Origin: Luxibacter massiliensis
GTDB taxonomy: Bacteria; Bacillota; Clostridia; Lachnospirales; Lachnospiraceae
Direction: 5' to 3'
Length of the DNA: 64,000 bases
Assembly: GCF_900604355.1 (NCBI RefSeq)
Contig: NZ_UWOE01000001.1
Span: 2,852,001-2,916,000 of the forward strand
Part shown: positions 1 to 8,679 of the stretch, one piece after another
How the letters are laid out: each line of letters starts with the position of its first letter
Position numbering within the stretch: position 1 is the stretch's first letter
Made by a program: the position numbers and the translations under genes
Notes under the pieces: model-generated
Seen by the model: only the letters and a program-made list of their open reading frames with translations
The model's database searches: none
What the model was told of the DNA's origin: nothing

Positions 1-92
1 GGAAGGCTCACCCATTTCGCAAACAATCCAGCCAGCCCAAATAAAAGCACTGCAATATGTAACCATATAAGGCCCTGTTTGCTTCTCCTCAT
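1..92 (-). CDS. EamA/DMT-type transporter, N-terminal fragment (runs off window)
   Basis: The reverse strand from 92 to 1 opens with ATG and encodes about 30 residues: a basic start (MRRSKQG) followed by a hydrophobic helix containing HIAVLLFGLAGLFAKW. This is the typical first helix of EamA-family drug/metabolite transporters, where a GLxGLFAKW-like motif is common. A good ribosome-binding site (GGGAGGT at 100-107, read in reverse) lies before the ATG. The remainder is beyond position 1, so substrate and length cannot be judged. Family assignment rests on one helix only. Confidence 0.55.
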   Translation of the reverse strand, partial: MRRSKQGLIWLHIAVLLFGLAGLFAKWVSL

Positions 93-398
93 CTTTTGTA
101 ACCTCCCTGACTATCCATTTCGAATTTCAGTATATCACAATACGTTCTATCTTCCAATTGTCAAATATATGCCCCCTCTGTTTTATCTATAGTCTATCAG
201 TCCATTTCTCCTATTCTTTCCAGGTATACATTTAGCACTGTGGCCCCACTAACTTGTAATGCCATGGCAGTTACATGCATATTATAACTTCTGCCAATGT
301 ACACTGCTACTCAGAATCCATGGCCTATTTTATAATCTATCACGTACCTTCTGGTCGAAATGTACATTTTTCACTCATTTTTTTGGTTACTCATGATA
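93..398. other. AT-rich divergent intergenic region
   Basis: This separates the leftward transporter fragment from the rightward ABC ATPase gene. No convincing frame with a ribosome-binding site was seen. It should hold the leftward promoter of the transporter as well as upstream elements for msmK; only the msmK promoter (next entry) is clear. Confidence 0.5.
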
Positions 399-427
399 TT
401 GTCCAAGACCGGGATTTTTACTATACT
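399..427 (+). promoter_or_regulatory. Sigma-A-type promoter of the msmK-like gene
   Basis: TTGTCC at 399-404 and TATACT at 422-427 are separated by exactly 17 bp. They lie 48 bp before the ATG at 475. This arrangement fits a housekeeping promoter driving the ATPase gene. Confidence 0.65.
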
Positions 428-474
428 TGATTTTAGAAAACAACGAAACAACTATATTCAAGGAGGCTGTACAA

Positions 475-1587
475 ATGGCAAGCTTATCACTTAAAGGTAT
501 CCAAAAAATTTATTCTAACGGTTTTCATGCAGTAAAAGATTTTAATCTCGATATTGAAGATAGAGAATTTATTATTTTCGTAGGACCATCTGGATGTGGA
601 AAATCTACAACTCTTCGTATGATTGCAGGATTGGAAGACATCTCCGGCGGAACATTGGAAATCGACGGCAAGGTAATGAATGATGTTGAGCCAAAAGACC
701 GCGATATTGCGATGGTATTCCAGAACTATGCTCTGTATCCTCATATGACAGTATTTGATAATATGGCGTTCGGCCTGAAACTGCGTAAAGTGCCAAAAGA
801 CGAGATTGATAAAAAGGTCCGTGAGGCTGCAAGAATCCTTGACCTGGAGAAATTACTTGACCGTAAGCCAAAAGCTCTTTCTGGTGGACAGAGACAGCGT
901 GTCGCTATGGGACGTGCCATTGTACGTAACCCAAAAGTATTCCTTATGGATGAGCCTCTTTCTAACCTTGACGCAAAGCTGAGAGTGCAGATGCGTATAG
1001 AGATTTCTAAACTGCACGAAAATCTCAATGCTACTATCATCTACGTAACACATGACCAGACAGAGGCCATGACTTTGGGAACAAGAATTGTTGTTATGAA
1101 AGACGGTGTTGTTCAGCAGGTAGATACTCCTCAGAATCTGTACAATACCCCATGCAATCTGTTTGTTGCCGGCTTTATCGGTTCTCCCCAGATGAACTTC
1201 ATGGATGCTGTTGTAAAGGTTAACGGGAATGACGCAATTTTACAGATCGGCAAGCATGAATTAAAGGTACCGGCTTCCAAGAAAAAAGCATTAATTGACG
1301 GCGGCTATAATGGAAAAACTATTGTTCTTGGTATCCGTCCTGAAGACGTGCATGATTCAGAAGCATTTATCAGCAACTCGCCTGACAGCGTTATTTCTTC
1401 TAAGATCAAAGTTTACGAATTGCTTGGTGCAGAAGTATACCTGTACTTTGATGTAGAAGGTACTCAGCTGACAGCCCGTGTAAACCCACGCACCACATTA
1501 AGGACAGGGGATGATGCTGTATTTGCTCTTGACATGGAGAAAATTCATCTTTTCGACAAAGAAACAGAGTTGACGATTACAAACTAA
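475..1587 (+). CDS. msmK: Sugar ABC transporter ATP-binding protein (MsmK/MsmX/UgpC family)
   Basis: 370 residues. The ATP-hydrolysing subunit of CUT1-type carbohydrate importers; it acts on the inner membrane face. Visible motifs are Walker A GPSGCGKST at residues 37-45, the signature LSGGQRQR, Walker B VFLMDEPLSNLDAK, and the switch histidine region THDQTEAMTL, followed by a C-terminal TOBE-like regulatory part (residues about 240-370). An upstream in-frame extension exists, but the start at 475 is chosen because AGGAGG (461-466) lies 8 nt before it. No permease or binding-protein gene is adjacent. In Firmicutes such a lone ATPase often serves several sugar importers encoded elsewhere, so a shared role is inferred. 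Confidence 0.93.
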   Translation: MASLSLKGIQKIYSNGFHAVKDFNLDIEDREFIIFVGPSGCGKSTTLRMIAGLEDISGGTLEIDGKVMNDVEPKDRDIAMVFQNYALYPHMTVFDNMAFGLKLRKVPKDEIDKKVREAARILDLEKLLDRKPKALSGGQRQRVAMGRAIVRNPKVFLMDEPLSNLDAKLRVQMRIEISKLHENLNATIIYVTHDQTEAMTLGTRIVVMKDGVVQQVDTPQNLYNTPCNLFVAGFIGSPQMNFMDAVVKVNGNDAILQIGKHELKVPASKKKALIDGGYNGKTIVLGIRPEDVHDSEAFISNSPDSVISSKIKVYELLGAEVYLYFDVEGTQLTARVNPRTTLRTGDDAVFALDMEKIHLFDKETELTITN

Positions 1588-1616
1588 TGCTTTAAAATAA
1601 TATTACAATTAATAAG

Positions 1617-1650
1617 AGAGGGGCTGTGCTATTAAGTGCAGCCTCTTCTG
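1617..1650 (+). terminator. Hairpin downstream of msmK
   Basis: Imperfect inverted repeat GAGGGGCTGTGC / GTGCAGCCTCTTC with a short TATTAA loop, 30 bp after the msmK stop. The T tract is weak (TCTGT), so it may be a leaky terminator or a leader hairpin for the downstream regulator gene. Confidence 0.4.
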
Positions 1651-1668
1651 TATACACAAGGAGCAGAC

Positions 1669-2577
1669 ATGGGCCACACACAGGAACTTGACAAAGCTTT
1701 ATCTGAACTGAAGAGAATAACCGGTATCACATTGGATGCCAAAGCCAGTACTCCAGATGAAATAGAATTTGCACTAGCACAAATACGTTGTCTGATTACA
1801 GCCTATAAGGAGAAATACAACAAGAACCATTTTCTGTCAAGCCTGATGACCGACAGCATACCGTCGTATGATATTTTTGAACGTGCAGCCCGCCTGCACA
1901 TAGATCCAGAAATACCAAGAATCTTATTTCTTCTGGAAACCAGGAACCCCCTTGATGATACTGTCACAGAGATTCTAAAGAATCTCTTCCCCTCCCAGAC
2001 AAAAACATATCTGGTAGGAATTACTGAAAAAACACTTGTCATCCTCCGTCCCCTCAAGGCTTCAGAATCAACTGATGACATACAGCGGCTGGCCCTTATG
2101 CTCATTGACACGCTCAACACAGAGGCGCTGGCCCAGGTCAGGATCGCATACAGCGGCACAATTGACACACTTCTTGATTTGTCCGGCGCATTCAGGGAGA
2201 CAAGCCTGGCTCTTCAGGTCGGCAGGCTTTTTTATTCAGACCAGAAAATATTCCCTTATAACCAGCTCGGGATAGGACGATTGATTTATCGGCTGCCCTC
2301 CACGGTCTGTGAACAGTTCCTGGGGGAAATATTCGGTGAAGATATCCCTGGCTCCTTTGATGAGGATCTTACAGCTACCATTAATAAGTTTTTCCAAAAT
2401 AACCTTAATATAGCTGAGACTTCACGTCAGCTTCACATGCACCGTAACACCCTGATATACCGGCTGGAACAGATCGAAAAGAAAACAGGCCTGGATATCC
2501 GCAGGTTTGAAGATGCCATGACTTATAAGATAGCTATTATGGTTACTAATTATTTACAGACAGAAAGGACTTCATGA
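1669..2577 (+). CDS. CdaR/PucR-type transcriptional regulator (C-terminal HTH_30)
   Basis: 302 residues. The last about 60 residues contain the PucR C-terminal helix-turn-helix (FFQNNLNIAETSRQLHMHRN followed by TLIYRLEQIEKKTG), which is diagnostic of CdaR/PucR regulators. The middle resembles a GGDEF-derived sensor region without catalytic motifs. The ATG at 1669 is preferred because AAGGAG at 1658-1663 precedes it at good spacing. The gene lies 81 bp after msmK and overlaps or abuts the next gene, so it probably belongs to the same transcription unit. This family usually activates sugar, purine or polyol catabolism genes; the effector here is unknown. Confidence 0.85.
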   Translation: MGHTQELDKALSELKRITGITLDAKASTPDEIEFALAQIRCLITAYKEKYNKNHFLSSLMTDSIPSYDIFERAARLHIDPEIPRILFLLETRNPLDDTVTEILKNLFPSQTKTYLVGITEKTLVILRPLKASESTDDIQRLALMLIDTLNTEALAQVRIAYSGTIDTLLDLSGAFRETSLALQVGRLFYSDQKIFPYNQLGIGRLIYRLPSTVCEQFLGEIFGEDIPGSFDEDLTATINKFFQNNLNIAETSRQLHMHRNTLIYRLEQIEKKTGLDIRRFEDAMTYKIAIMVTNYLQTERTS

Positions 2578-2578
2578 T

Positions 2579-3079
2579 ATGAATGACGCTTTTTATGAAC
2601 AGATTGTACCCCGAAAAACCCGAGCCACTGATACTGTAATTCGCATACTTACCATTGCAATATTAGCTGCGATCCTGATTTTTACTATGCCTCTGATTGG
2701 TTTTATAGGTATTATGATCACCGTTGTGCTCGCTTTTGGGGCCTATTACTTGATTTTCCCGAAATTAAATGTGGAGTACGAGTATACCATACTAAACCAC
2801 GACATGCAGATTGACGCAATCTATAGTAAATCCAAAAGAAAAAGCCTGCATAGTTTTGATATCCAGCAGGCGGAGATTATTGCCCCCAAAGATTCTCCGC
2901 GCCTCCATTCCTACCACGCAGATAAGACCCTGGATTTTTCCTCCGGGGATGGGTCCCATAAAATTTATGCTGTCATGGTCCCTCTTGGGCAGAAGAATAC
3001 CCGCATTCTTATAGAACCCGATGATAAAATGCTGTCCCATATGAAATCCTGGATGGGAATGAAACTGTACACCGATTAA
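2579..3079 (+). CDS. Small two-helix membrane protein (DUF6106-like)
   Basis: 166 residues, starting one base after the stop of the CdaR-like gene, so translation is probably coupled. Two adjacent hydrophobic helices lie at about residues 18-60 (TIAILAAILIFTMPLIGFIG and ITVVLAFGAYYLIF), followed by a soluble beta-rich C-terminal part with no recognised catalytic motif. It resembles a conserved Lachnospiraceae family I associate with DUF6106; the name is from memory and should be treated as provisional. Function unknown. Confidence 0.7.
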   Translation: MNDAFYEQIVPRKTRATDTVIRILTIAILAAILIFTMPLIGFIGIMITVVLAFGAYYLIFPKLNVEYEYTILNHDMQIDAIYSKSKRKSLHSFDIQQAEIIAPKDSPRLHSYHADKTLDFSSGDGSHKIYAVMVPLGQKNTRILIEPDDKMLSHMKSWMGMKLYTD

Positions 3080-3114
3080 AGGTGCCGCCCTTATTGGCCT
3101 GTTATTTTGTGTAA

Positions 3115-3180
3115 GTCAAATACCCCGATACAAGTATCGGGGTATTTGACCCTGGCAGCAGTCGCTAACTGGACATGAGA
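3115..3180. repeat. Dispersed palindromic repeat, copy 1; possible bidirectional terminator
   Basis: A perfect 17-bp inverted repeat (arms 3115-3131 and 3134-3150, core ATACCCCGATAC) has a 2-nt gap. It sits between convergent genes, so it may terminate both. A near-identical palindrome plus its flank (GCAGCAGTC...GGACAT) recurs at 13262-13326. On the minus strand both copies carry a 22-codon frame that ends at the same stop. Confidence 0.75.
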
Positions 3181-3216
3181 GCATCACCGCTTATCACCTC
3201 TGTGCCCTATTGCTTT

Positions 3217-4125
3217 TTACCTGCCAGCTAAATACTTACTTGCAGCCAGCGCTGCCACAGCGCCGTCTGCTGCCGCCGTTGTGAGCTGCCTTACTTCCTT
3301 GGTGCGGCAGTCTCCTGCTGCAAATACGCCTGGCCGGGATGTCAGGCAATCTTCAGATGCAAGGATAAATCCAGCGTGATCCAGTTTGATATACTCTGCA
3401 AATATCTCATTCTGCGGGATCTGGCCAATTGCAACAAATACTCCTGCAACAGTAAGATTAAAGTCCTCTCCTGTTTTCTTGTTATTCAATATAAGGCCTT
3501 CTACGACTGTATCACCCAGAATCCCCTTCACTGTGGCGCTGAGCACAAACTCCACGTTGTCCTTGCCCTTCAGCACTTCTACCATACTGCTGTCGCCCCT
3601 GAATTCATCTCTTCTGTGTATCAAATATACCTTACGGCAATAATTAGAAAGAAATTCAGCATCCTGCAGGGCCGTATTCCCCCCTCCTACAACTGCTACA
3701 TCCTGCCCCCGGAAAAATGCGCCGTCACAGGTCGCACAGTAGGAAACACCTGCTCCTATAAACCGCTCCTCCTTTTCCACTCCCAAATGTCTGTGCGTTA
3801 CACCTGTAGCTAAAATCACTGTGCGGCATGGGTATTCCTTCCCCGTTGTCTCGATAATCTGCCCCCCGTCACCAGGCCTGATCCCTGTCACCTTCTCCAT
3901 AGCTGTCTCGGCCCCAAGTCCCATCGCCTGATCTAAGAGATTCATAGAAAATTCGCTTCCGCTAACGCTTGCAATCCCTGGATAATTCTCTACCTTATGG
4001 GTGGAAGCTATCTGCCCTCCGAAATTCATCCCCTCCAGAACCACAGTACGTTTCCCCGCCCTTTGTCCGTAAATGGCAGCCGTCATCCCTGCCGTGCCGC
4101 CTCCAATTATACCAATATCATACAT
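3217..4125 (-). CDS. trxB: Thioredoxin reductase, NADPH/FAD dependent
   Basis: 302 residues. It reduces thioredoxin-like proteins with NADPH. Visible are the FAD-binding GGGTAGM near the N-terminus (residues 8-14), the redox pair CATCD at about 132-136, the NAD(P)-binding GGGNTALQDA and the C-terminal FAD motif VFAAGDC. Length is typical of the low-molecular-weight enzyme. AGGAGG lies 7-8 nt before the ATG. It is 62 bp downstream of nrdD, whose C-terminus carries a thioredoxin-like domain with a CPNC motif, so this reductase may recharge that domain or a separate thioredoxin. Confidence 0.95.
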   Translation of the reverse strand: MYDIGIIGGGTAGMTAAIYGQRAGKRTVVLEGMNFGGQIASTHKVENYPGIASVSGSEFSMNLLDQAMGLGAETAMEKVTGIRPGDGGQIIETTGKEYPCRTVILATGVTHRHLGVEKEERFIGAGVSYCATCDGAFFRGQDVAVVGGGNTALQDAEFLSNYCRKVYLIHRRDEFRGDSSMVEVLKGKDNVEFVLSATVKGILGDTVVEGLILNNKKTGEDFNLTVAGVFVAIGQIPQNEIFAEYIKLDHAGFILASEDCLTSRPGVFAAGDCRTKEVRQLTTAAADGAVAALAASKYLAGR

Positions 4126-4187
4126 ATTAACTCCTCCGCTTTCTTGCCCAAACTCCAGAATACCGCTTTACTACAATCAAGCTTACT

Positions 4188-6554
4188 CTATTTGCCCTCT
4201 GCATATGCCTTAATATTTGAGGCATTTGCCATCTTCTGAATCCCTTCCCGGCCAATAACTACCAGGGTGGGAGCCTGCATAACTCCATATTGCCTCACAA
4301 GCTCAGCATTTTCTTCCGCATCTATTAGTTCATAGGATATTCTGGCCTTTTCCAGAGAACCCGCTGCTATTTTACAATTTGGGCAGGTCTTAGTTGTAAA
4401 TAACAGAGTTCTGGGCGCCGCCCCGCCCTTGTCTGACTCCGTCTTTCTTCTCTCTTCTGCCCTGCCTCCTTTATGGAGATGTGAATTTTTAATATCATAT
4501 ACTTTGCGGTCTTTAAATTCCTGGCTCTTTCCATCATTCCAGTTCTTGACTGGCCTGTAATAACCTGTAATGCGGCTGTAAACCTCTGTCTCCCCACCAC
4601 AATGTGGGCATTGATACTGTTCTCCGTTTAAATAGCCGTGGTTCTTACAGATTGAATAGGTGGGGGACATGGTATAATAGGGAAGCTTGTAGTTCTCAGC
4701 TATCTTCTTTACCAGGGAAGCCGCCGCCTTCCATCCTGGAAGTTTTTCTCCTAAAAAGGTGTGGAATACCGTCCCAGAGGTATACAATGTCTGCAGCTCA
4801 TCCTGGATATCCAGAGCTTCAAACACATCCTCCGTGTATCCCACCGGAAGATGGGAACTGTTAGTATAGTAGGGTGTGCCATCCCCCTCTGCTGCAGTAA
4901 TAATATCCGCAAACTGCGCCACATCGTGCTTAGCCAGACGGTAGGTTGTTGACTCTGCAGGGGTAGCCTCCAGATTATATAAGTCGCCATACATCTCCTG
5001 GTAATCTGACAGGCGCTCCCTCATATGCTTCAATACATCCTTCGTAAACTGCTGTGTCTCTGCATGGGCCATGTCTTCTCTGATCCATTTTGCATTCAGC
5101 CCAGCTTCATTCATGCCTATCAGGCCGATTGTAGAAAAATGATTGTCAAAAGAACCCAGATATCTCTTTGTATAAGGATACAGTCCTTCATCCATGAGTT
5201 TCGATATTACAACACGCTTTGTATGAAGAGACCTGGCGGAAATATCCATCATTTTATCCAGCCTTTTATAAAATTCTTCCTCATTCTCCGATAAATATGC
5301 GATTCTGGGCATATTAATTGTTACAACTCCAACAGACCCTGTGCTCTCACCGCTTCCAAAGAAACCTCCTGATTTCTTGCGGAGTTCACGCAGATCCAGG
5401 CGCAGGCGGCAGCACATACTCCTGACATCACTGGGTTCCATATCGCTGTTAATATAATTAGAAAAATAGGGCGTACCATACTTGGCTGTCATCTCAAACA
5501 GGAGCCTGTTATTCTCAGTGTCGCTCCAGTCAAAATCATTTGTGATAGAATACGTGGGAATAGGGTACTGGAATCCTCTTCCGTCTGCATCCCCCTCAAT
5601 CATAATCTCAATAAATGCTTTATTAATCATATCCATCTCTTGCTGGCATTCCCCGTATGTAAATCCCTGCTCCTCCCCGCCGACTATGGCTGGAAGGCAG
5701 GACAAGTCATTGGGCACTGTCCAGTCCAGGGTAATATTAGAAAAAGGAGCCTGGGTTCCCCAACGGGATGGGATATTCACCCCATAAATAAAGGATTCAA
5801 TACATTTCTTTACCTCTGGATATGTCAGATGGTCTGTTTTTACAAAAGGAGCTAAATACGTGTCAAAGGAAGAGAAAGCCTGGGCGCCTGCCCATTCGTT
5901 CTGCATAATCCCTAGAAAATTCACCATCTGGTTACAAAGCACACTTAAGTGCTTTGCAGGTGCCGCTTGAATTCTGCCTGGTATTCCGCCCAGGCCTTCT
6001 TGTATCAATTGTTTCAACGACCACCCCGCACAATACCCTGTGAGCATGGACAAATCATGAATATGGATATCTGCATTTTTGTGTGCCTTGCCTATCTCAT
6101 CATCATAAATTTCAGACAACCAGTAATTTGCCGTAATAGCTCCTGAATTACTCAGAATCAATCCCCCCACGGAATATGTCACAGTAGAATTTTCTTTCAC
6201 TCTCCAATCAGTAATCTTTACATAACTGTCCACTATCTCTTTGTAATCCAGCAATGTAGAGTTCAAATTGCGGATCTTTTCTCTCTGCTTCCTGTACAAG
6301 ATGTACCCCTTTGCCACATCCGCATACCCGGTCTTAATAAGCACAGCCTCCACACTATCCTGAATATCTTCCACAGATACCAGGCTTTTATTTACCTTAG
6401 GCTCAAAATCTGCTGTCACCTTTAATGCCAGTAAGTCAATAATATCCTGATTATATTCCTTTTCCTGAGCCTCAAATGCCTTTTTTATCGCGTCGCTTAT
6501 TTTTGATATATTAAATGCAGCTATTTTTCCATCCCGTTTTACAACCTGATACAT
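4188..6554 (-). CDS. nrdD: Anaerobic ribonucleoside-triphosphate reductase with fused C-terminal thioredoxin-like domain
   Basis: 788 residues. A class III reductase that makes deoxynucleoside triphosphates in the absence of oxygen. An ATP-cone occupies residues 1 to about 90 (MYQVVKRDGKIAAF), followed by the glycyl-radical barrel, a cysteine-rich zinc-binding region (CKNHG...CPHCGG), and the radical loop RITGY with Gly664. Unlike standard NrdD, about 95 further residues follow, including TKTCPNC (Cys724/Cys727) and APTLVV, a thioredoxin/glutaredoxin fold. The ATG at 6554 is chosen because MYQVVKRDG is the usual ATP-cone start and GGGGAGA precedes it. Two NrdR boxes and a promoter lie upstream. 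Confidence 0.94.
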   Translation of the reverse strand: MYQVVKRDGKIAAFNISKISDAIKKAFEAQEKEYNQDIIDLLALKVTADFEPKVNKSLVSVEDIQDSVEAVLIKTGYADVAKGYILYRKQREKIRNLNSTLLDYKEIVDSYVKITDWRVKENSTVTYSVGGLILSNSGAITANYWLSEIYDDEIGKAHKNADIHIHDLSMLTGYCAGWSLKQLIQEGLGGIPGRIQAAPAKHLSVLCNQMVNFLGIMQNEWAGAQAFSSFDTYLAPFVKTDHLTYPEVKKCIESFIYGVNIPSRWGTQAPFSNITLDWTVPNDLSCLPAIVGGEEQGFTYGECQQEMDMINKAFIEIMIEGDADGRGFQYPIPTYSITNDFDWSDTENNRLLFEMTAKYGTPYFSNYINSDMEPSDVRSMCCRLRLDLRELRKKSGGFFGSGESTGSVGVVTINMPRIAYLSENEEEFYKRLDKMMDISARSLHTKRVVISKLMDEGLYPYTKRYLGSFDNHFSTIGLIGMNEAGLNAKWIREDMAHAETQQFTKDVLKHMRERLSDYQEMYGDLYNLEATPAESTTYRLAKHDVAQFADIITAAEGDGTPYYTNSSHLPVGYTEDVFEALDIQDELQTLYTSGTVFHTFLGEKLPGWKAAASLVKKIAENYKLPYYTMSPTYSICKNHGYLNGEQYQCPHCGGETEVYSRITGYYRPVKNWNDGKSQEFKDRKVYDIKNSHLHKGGRAEERRKTESDKGGAAPRTLLFTTKTCPNCKIAAGSLEKARISYELIDAEENAELVRQYGVMQAPTLVVIGREGIQKMANASNIKAYAEGK

Positions 6555-6629
6555 ATTATACAGTCTCCCCTTTCTTTTGCCCAGCCAGATAATTTTTGCC
6601 CAACTCATCTTAGTTGGGCATCTGAAATA

Positions 6630-6658
6630 ATTCTATCACCATGGTTTTTTCTTGTCAA
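6630..6658 (-). promoter_or_regulatory. nrdD promoter
   Basis: Read on the minus strand, TTGACA (6658-6653) and TAGAAT (6635-6630) are separated by 17 bp. This is a near-consensus promoter about 75 bp before the nrdD start, directly downstream of two NrdR boxes. Confidence 0.8.
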
Positions 6659-6666
6659 TAACCATA

Positions 6667-6713
6667 CAACAATATCTTGTGTGCAACTTTTAAGTTTACA
6701 CCAATATCTTGTG
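6667..6713 (-). promoter_or_regulatory. Tandem NrdR boxes
   Basis: Two 16-bp sites, at 6667-6682 (minus-strand ACACAAGATATTGTTG) and 6698-6713 (CACAAGATATTGGTGT), match the NrdR consensus acaCwAtATaTwGtgt. Their starts are 31 bp apart, about three helical turns, which is the known spacing for cooperative NrdR binding. They lie just upstream of the nrdD -35 element, so repression by NrdR (nrdR itself is not in the window) is expected. Confidence 0.85.
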
Positions 6714-6726
6714 CATGATAGGATAC

Positions 6727-6771
6727 AAAAAGTCACCCAAACGCTGCCCCTACGGTTCTTCGTTTGAGTGA
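6727..6771 (-). terminator. Rho-independent terminator after nrdG-like gene
   Basis: Minus-strand GTCACTCAAACG pairs with CGTTTGGGTGAC (12 bp with one wobble) and is followed by a TTTTT tract. It ends the activase transcript, so nrdD is probably transcribed mainly from its own promoter. Confidence 0.75.
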
Positions 6772-6825
6772 CAGTATGGCGCTGACATGCAGAGGCACAG
6801 GATTTTTTCATATATCCTCTTAACA

Positions 6826-7521
6826 CTATTCTACCCCCCTGAGCTCCGCATGCGGTACATTCCTCCGGACAATTTCCAGCGCCTGCTCCATAATCTCCCT
6901 TGTATAACCTCTAAGTCCCGGGACAATTAAGTCTCCCGAATCTTTAAACCCCTGCAGATAATACCGCCTGGCCCCACTGATCCAGCGCCCAATAGCGGCA
7001 AAGTCTTCTCTCTTATGTAATTCCCTAACCACAGTAGTACGAAATTCGTAGGATACCTTATCTGACAAGAGATAATCCGCAGTCCTTAAAATATTTTCTA
7101 TATTATAATCCTCAATCCCTACCGTCTTCCCATATTTATCTGGTGCATTTTTAATATCCATGGCTATATAATCCAATAACCCCTGTTCTGTCATCTGCCT
7201 GAGTTTTTCAAAGCTGCTGCCGTTGGTATCCAGCTTAACTGCATACCCTATCTCTTTAACCTTTCTGACAAAATCTATAATATCCCGCTGAAGCAGAGGT
7301 TCGCCCCCTGTAATGCACACTCCGTCCAAAATCCCCTGTCTTTTTCTAAGAAACGCAAATATTTCTTCTTCAGGGATCTGATTCTCTTCATGAATATGTG
7401 TCACCAGGGATGCATTATGGCAGAATGGACAGCGGAAATTGCATCCGGCAGTAAATATAGTACAGGCTACTTTTTCCGGGTAATCTAAAAGAGTTAGTTT
7501 CTGCAGTCCCTGAATGTTCAT
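6826..7521 (-). CDS. nrdG: Anaerobic ribonucleotide reductase activating protein (radical SAM)
   Basis: About 231 residues. A radical-SAM enzyme that installs the glycyl radical in NrdD. The cluster motif is CNFRCPFC near residues 28-35, with the SAM-binding ITGGEPLL further on. The longer N-terminal-type sequence (MNIQGLQKLTLLDYPEKVA) matches the NrdG2-type activases of Firmicutes rather than the short E. coli NrdG. Two ATGs are possible; that at 7521 is preferred because AGGAGG lies 11 nt before it but only 2 nt before the ATG at 7530. It lies upstream of nrdD in the same direction but is separated by a terminator. Confidence 0.9.
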   Translation of the reverse strand: MNIQGLQKLTLLDYPEKVACTIFTAGCNFRCPFCHNASLVTHIHEENQIPEEEIFAFLRKRQGILDGVCITGGEPLLQRDIIDFVRKVKEIGYAVKLDTNGSSFEKLRQMTEQGLLDYIAMDIKNAPDKYGKTVGIEDYNIENILRTADYLLSDKVSYEFRTTVVRELHKREDFAAIGRWISGARRYYLQGFKDSGDLIVPGLRGYTREIMEQALEIVRRNVPHAELRGVE

Positions 7522-7588
7522 ATACCCCATTTCCTCCTATCAACACCAACTATACTGTCCATCCCTTTCCCCGGCATAAACTATGAGC

Positions 7589-8179
7589 TTAATAACCTTT
7601 AAAGTGCTCAATCATAACAGGCATATATTCTCTGCTGTACTCTCCCAGGGAATAATCACCCCTGCTTAGGCACCAGTCCGAAATTAACGCCCTTTCACAG
7701 AGTGAATAGTACTTGGTGATTTCACTAATAGATTTATCTGAACGGATCTGTCCCTTTTTCTGACCAGACTCCACTATCCCCGATATGAGGCGGTAGTATA
7801 CCCTATTCTGATCTAAAAGATGCCTCTGCCCCTTTGATATCAATTGTGTAGAATATAAAGAAGCCAGCAAGTCAATGCTGATTTTCTCTTCAATCATAGA
7901 GTGAACCTTATAATTCAGATACAGAAGCTTATCATAATTATTCATCTCCTGATCCATCTCTGCATACAGCTCCTCATAATAATCGTCCAGAACCGTTGAC
8001 AGCGTGCTGAGCAATTCATCCTTAGTATTAAAATAATAATAAAAAGAGCCTTTAGACGTACCTGATAATTCAATAATGTCATCTACTGTCGTATGGTCGT
8101 ATCCCTTATCATGGAATAACTGCCAGGCCGCCGAGACAATCCTGGCCTTGACCCCCTTATTTTCTGTTAGTGCGTTCAT
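7589..8179 (-). CDS. TetR/AcrR-family transcriptional regulator
   Basis: 196 residues. The N-terminal helix-turn-helix is clear (KGYDHTTVDDIIELSGTSKG followed by SFYYYFNTKDELL, about residues 24-57). The C-terminal ligand domain is generic. GGAGG precedes the ATG. No efflux pump or enzyme gene is divergent from it; its nearest neighbours are nrdG (downstream) and proC (upstream, beyond a terminator and repeats), so the target is unknown. Confidence 0.88.
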   Translation of the reverse strand: MNALTENKGVKARIVSAAWQLFHDKGYDHTTVDDIIELSGTSKGSFYYYFNTKDELLSTLSTVLDDYYEELYAEMDQEMNNYDKLLYLNYKVHSMIEEKISIDLLASLYSTQLISKGQRHLLDQNRVYYRLISGIVESGQKKGQIRSDKSISEITKYYSLCERALISDWCLSRGDYSLGEYSREYMPVMIEHFKGY

Positions 8180-8235
8180 ATCTCCAGCCTTTCCTCCGAT
8201 AAATTTATTTTATTTTAACATAAATTACTGGATAT

Positions 8236-8276
8236 GCAAAGGGGACAGACCCTTTTGCAAAAGGGACAGACCCCTT
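8236..8276 (-). repeat. GGGACAGACCC/CCCTTTTGCAAAAGGG repeat, copy A
   Basis: Two units of the short intergenic repeat around the 16-bp palindrome CCCTTTTGCAAAAGGG. It begins 57 bp upstream of the TetR start. Related copies are at 9515-9558, 26220-26320 and 33479-33506. Confidence 0.8.
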
Positions 8277-8582
8277 CAGTATCATGCAATAGCCACTTTC
8301 TTGTTCTACCAGTATCATCAGTTTATCTTGGCTTGGGTTATCAAAGAGCTTTTTTATTTCTCGGCCGCCAGATATAGTTTGTTTTGAAGTTGCCGAACTT
8401 TTTCTTTGGAGTTATTAGTCTGCATGTTTGCCCGCACTCTTTATCTAAAGTTACTTTACCCATCCGCCTGGCACCCTGCATTACTGCAGCGCACCGGGTT
8501 TAGCTGCACACCCCACTGGCAGTTACTGTGACTGGACTCACAGCGGCAAGTATGGTTCGGCTTTGCTGGACACACTGTAATA
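8277..8582. other. Intergenic stretch with no recognised gene
   Basis: About 300 bp between the repeat and the proC terminator. Several short self-complementary words are present (for example GCAGTTACTGTGACTGGACTC), but no frame with a ribosome-binding site and no recognised RNA family were seen. Confidence 0.4.
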
Positions 8583-8626
8583 AAAAAGGCGTCCTACAGA
8601 TTCACATGAATCTGTTAGATGCCTCC
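8583..8626 (-). terminator. Terminator downstream of proC
   Basis: A long hairpin, minus-strand GGCATCTAACAGATTCA paired with TGAATCTGTAGGACGCC (two mismatches or wobbles), is followed by TTTTTT. It lies 54 bp after the proC stop. Confidence 0.8.
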
Positions 8627-8679
8627 TTTACTTTATAGATCTGCCAGAAATCGATTGTAAGCCTCTGTACCTGACAGCA

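Noticed and set aside
6605..6826. Minus-strand 73-codon open frame upstream of nrdD
   Set aside because: It covers the nrdD promoter, both NrdR boxes and the nrdG terminator, and its translation resembles no protein.
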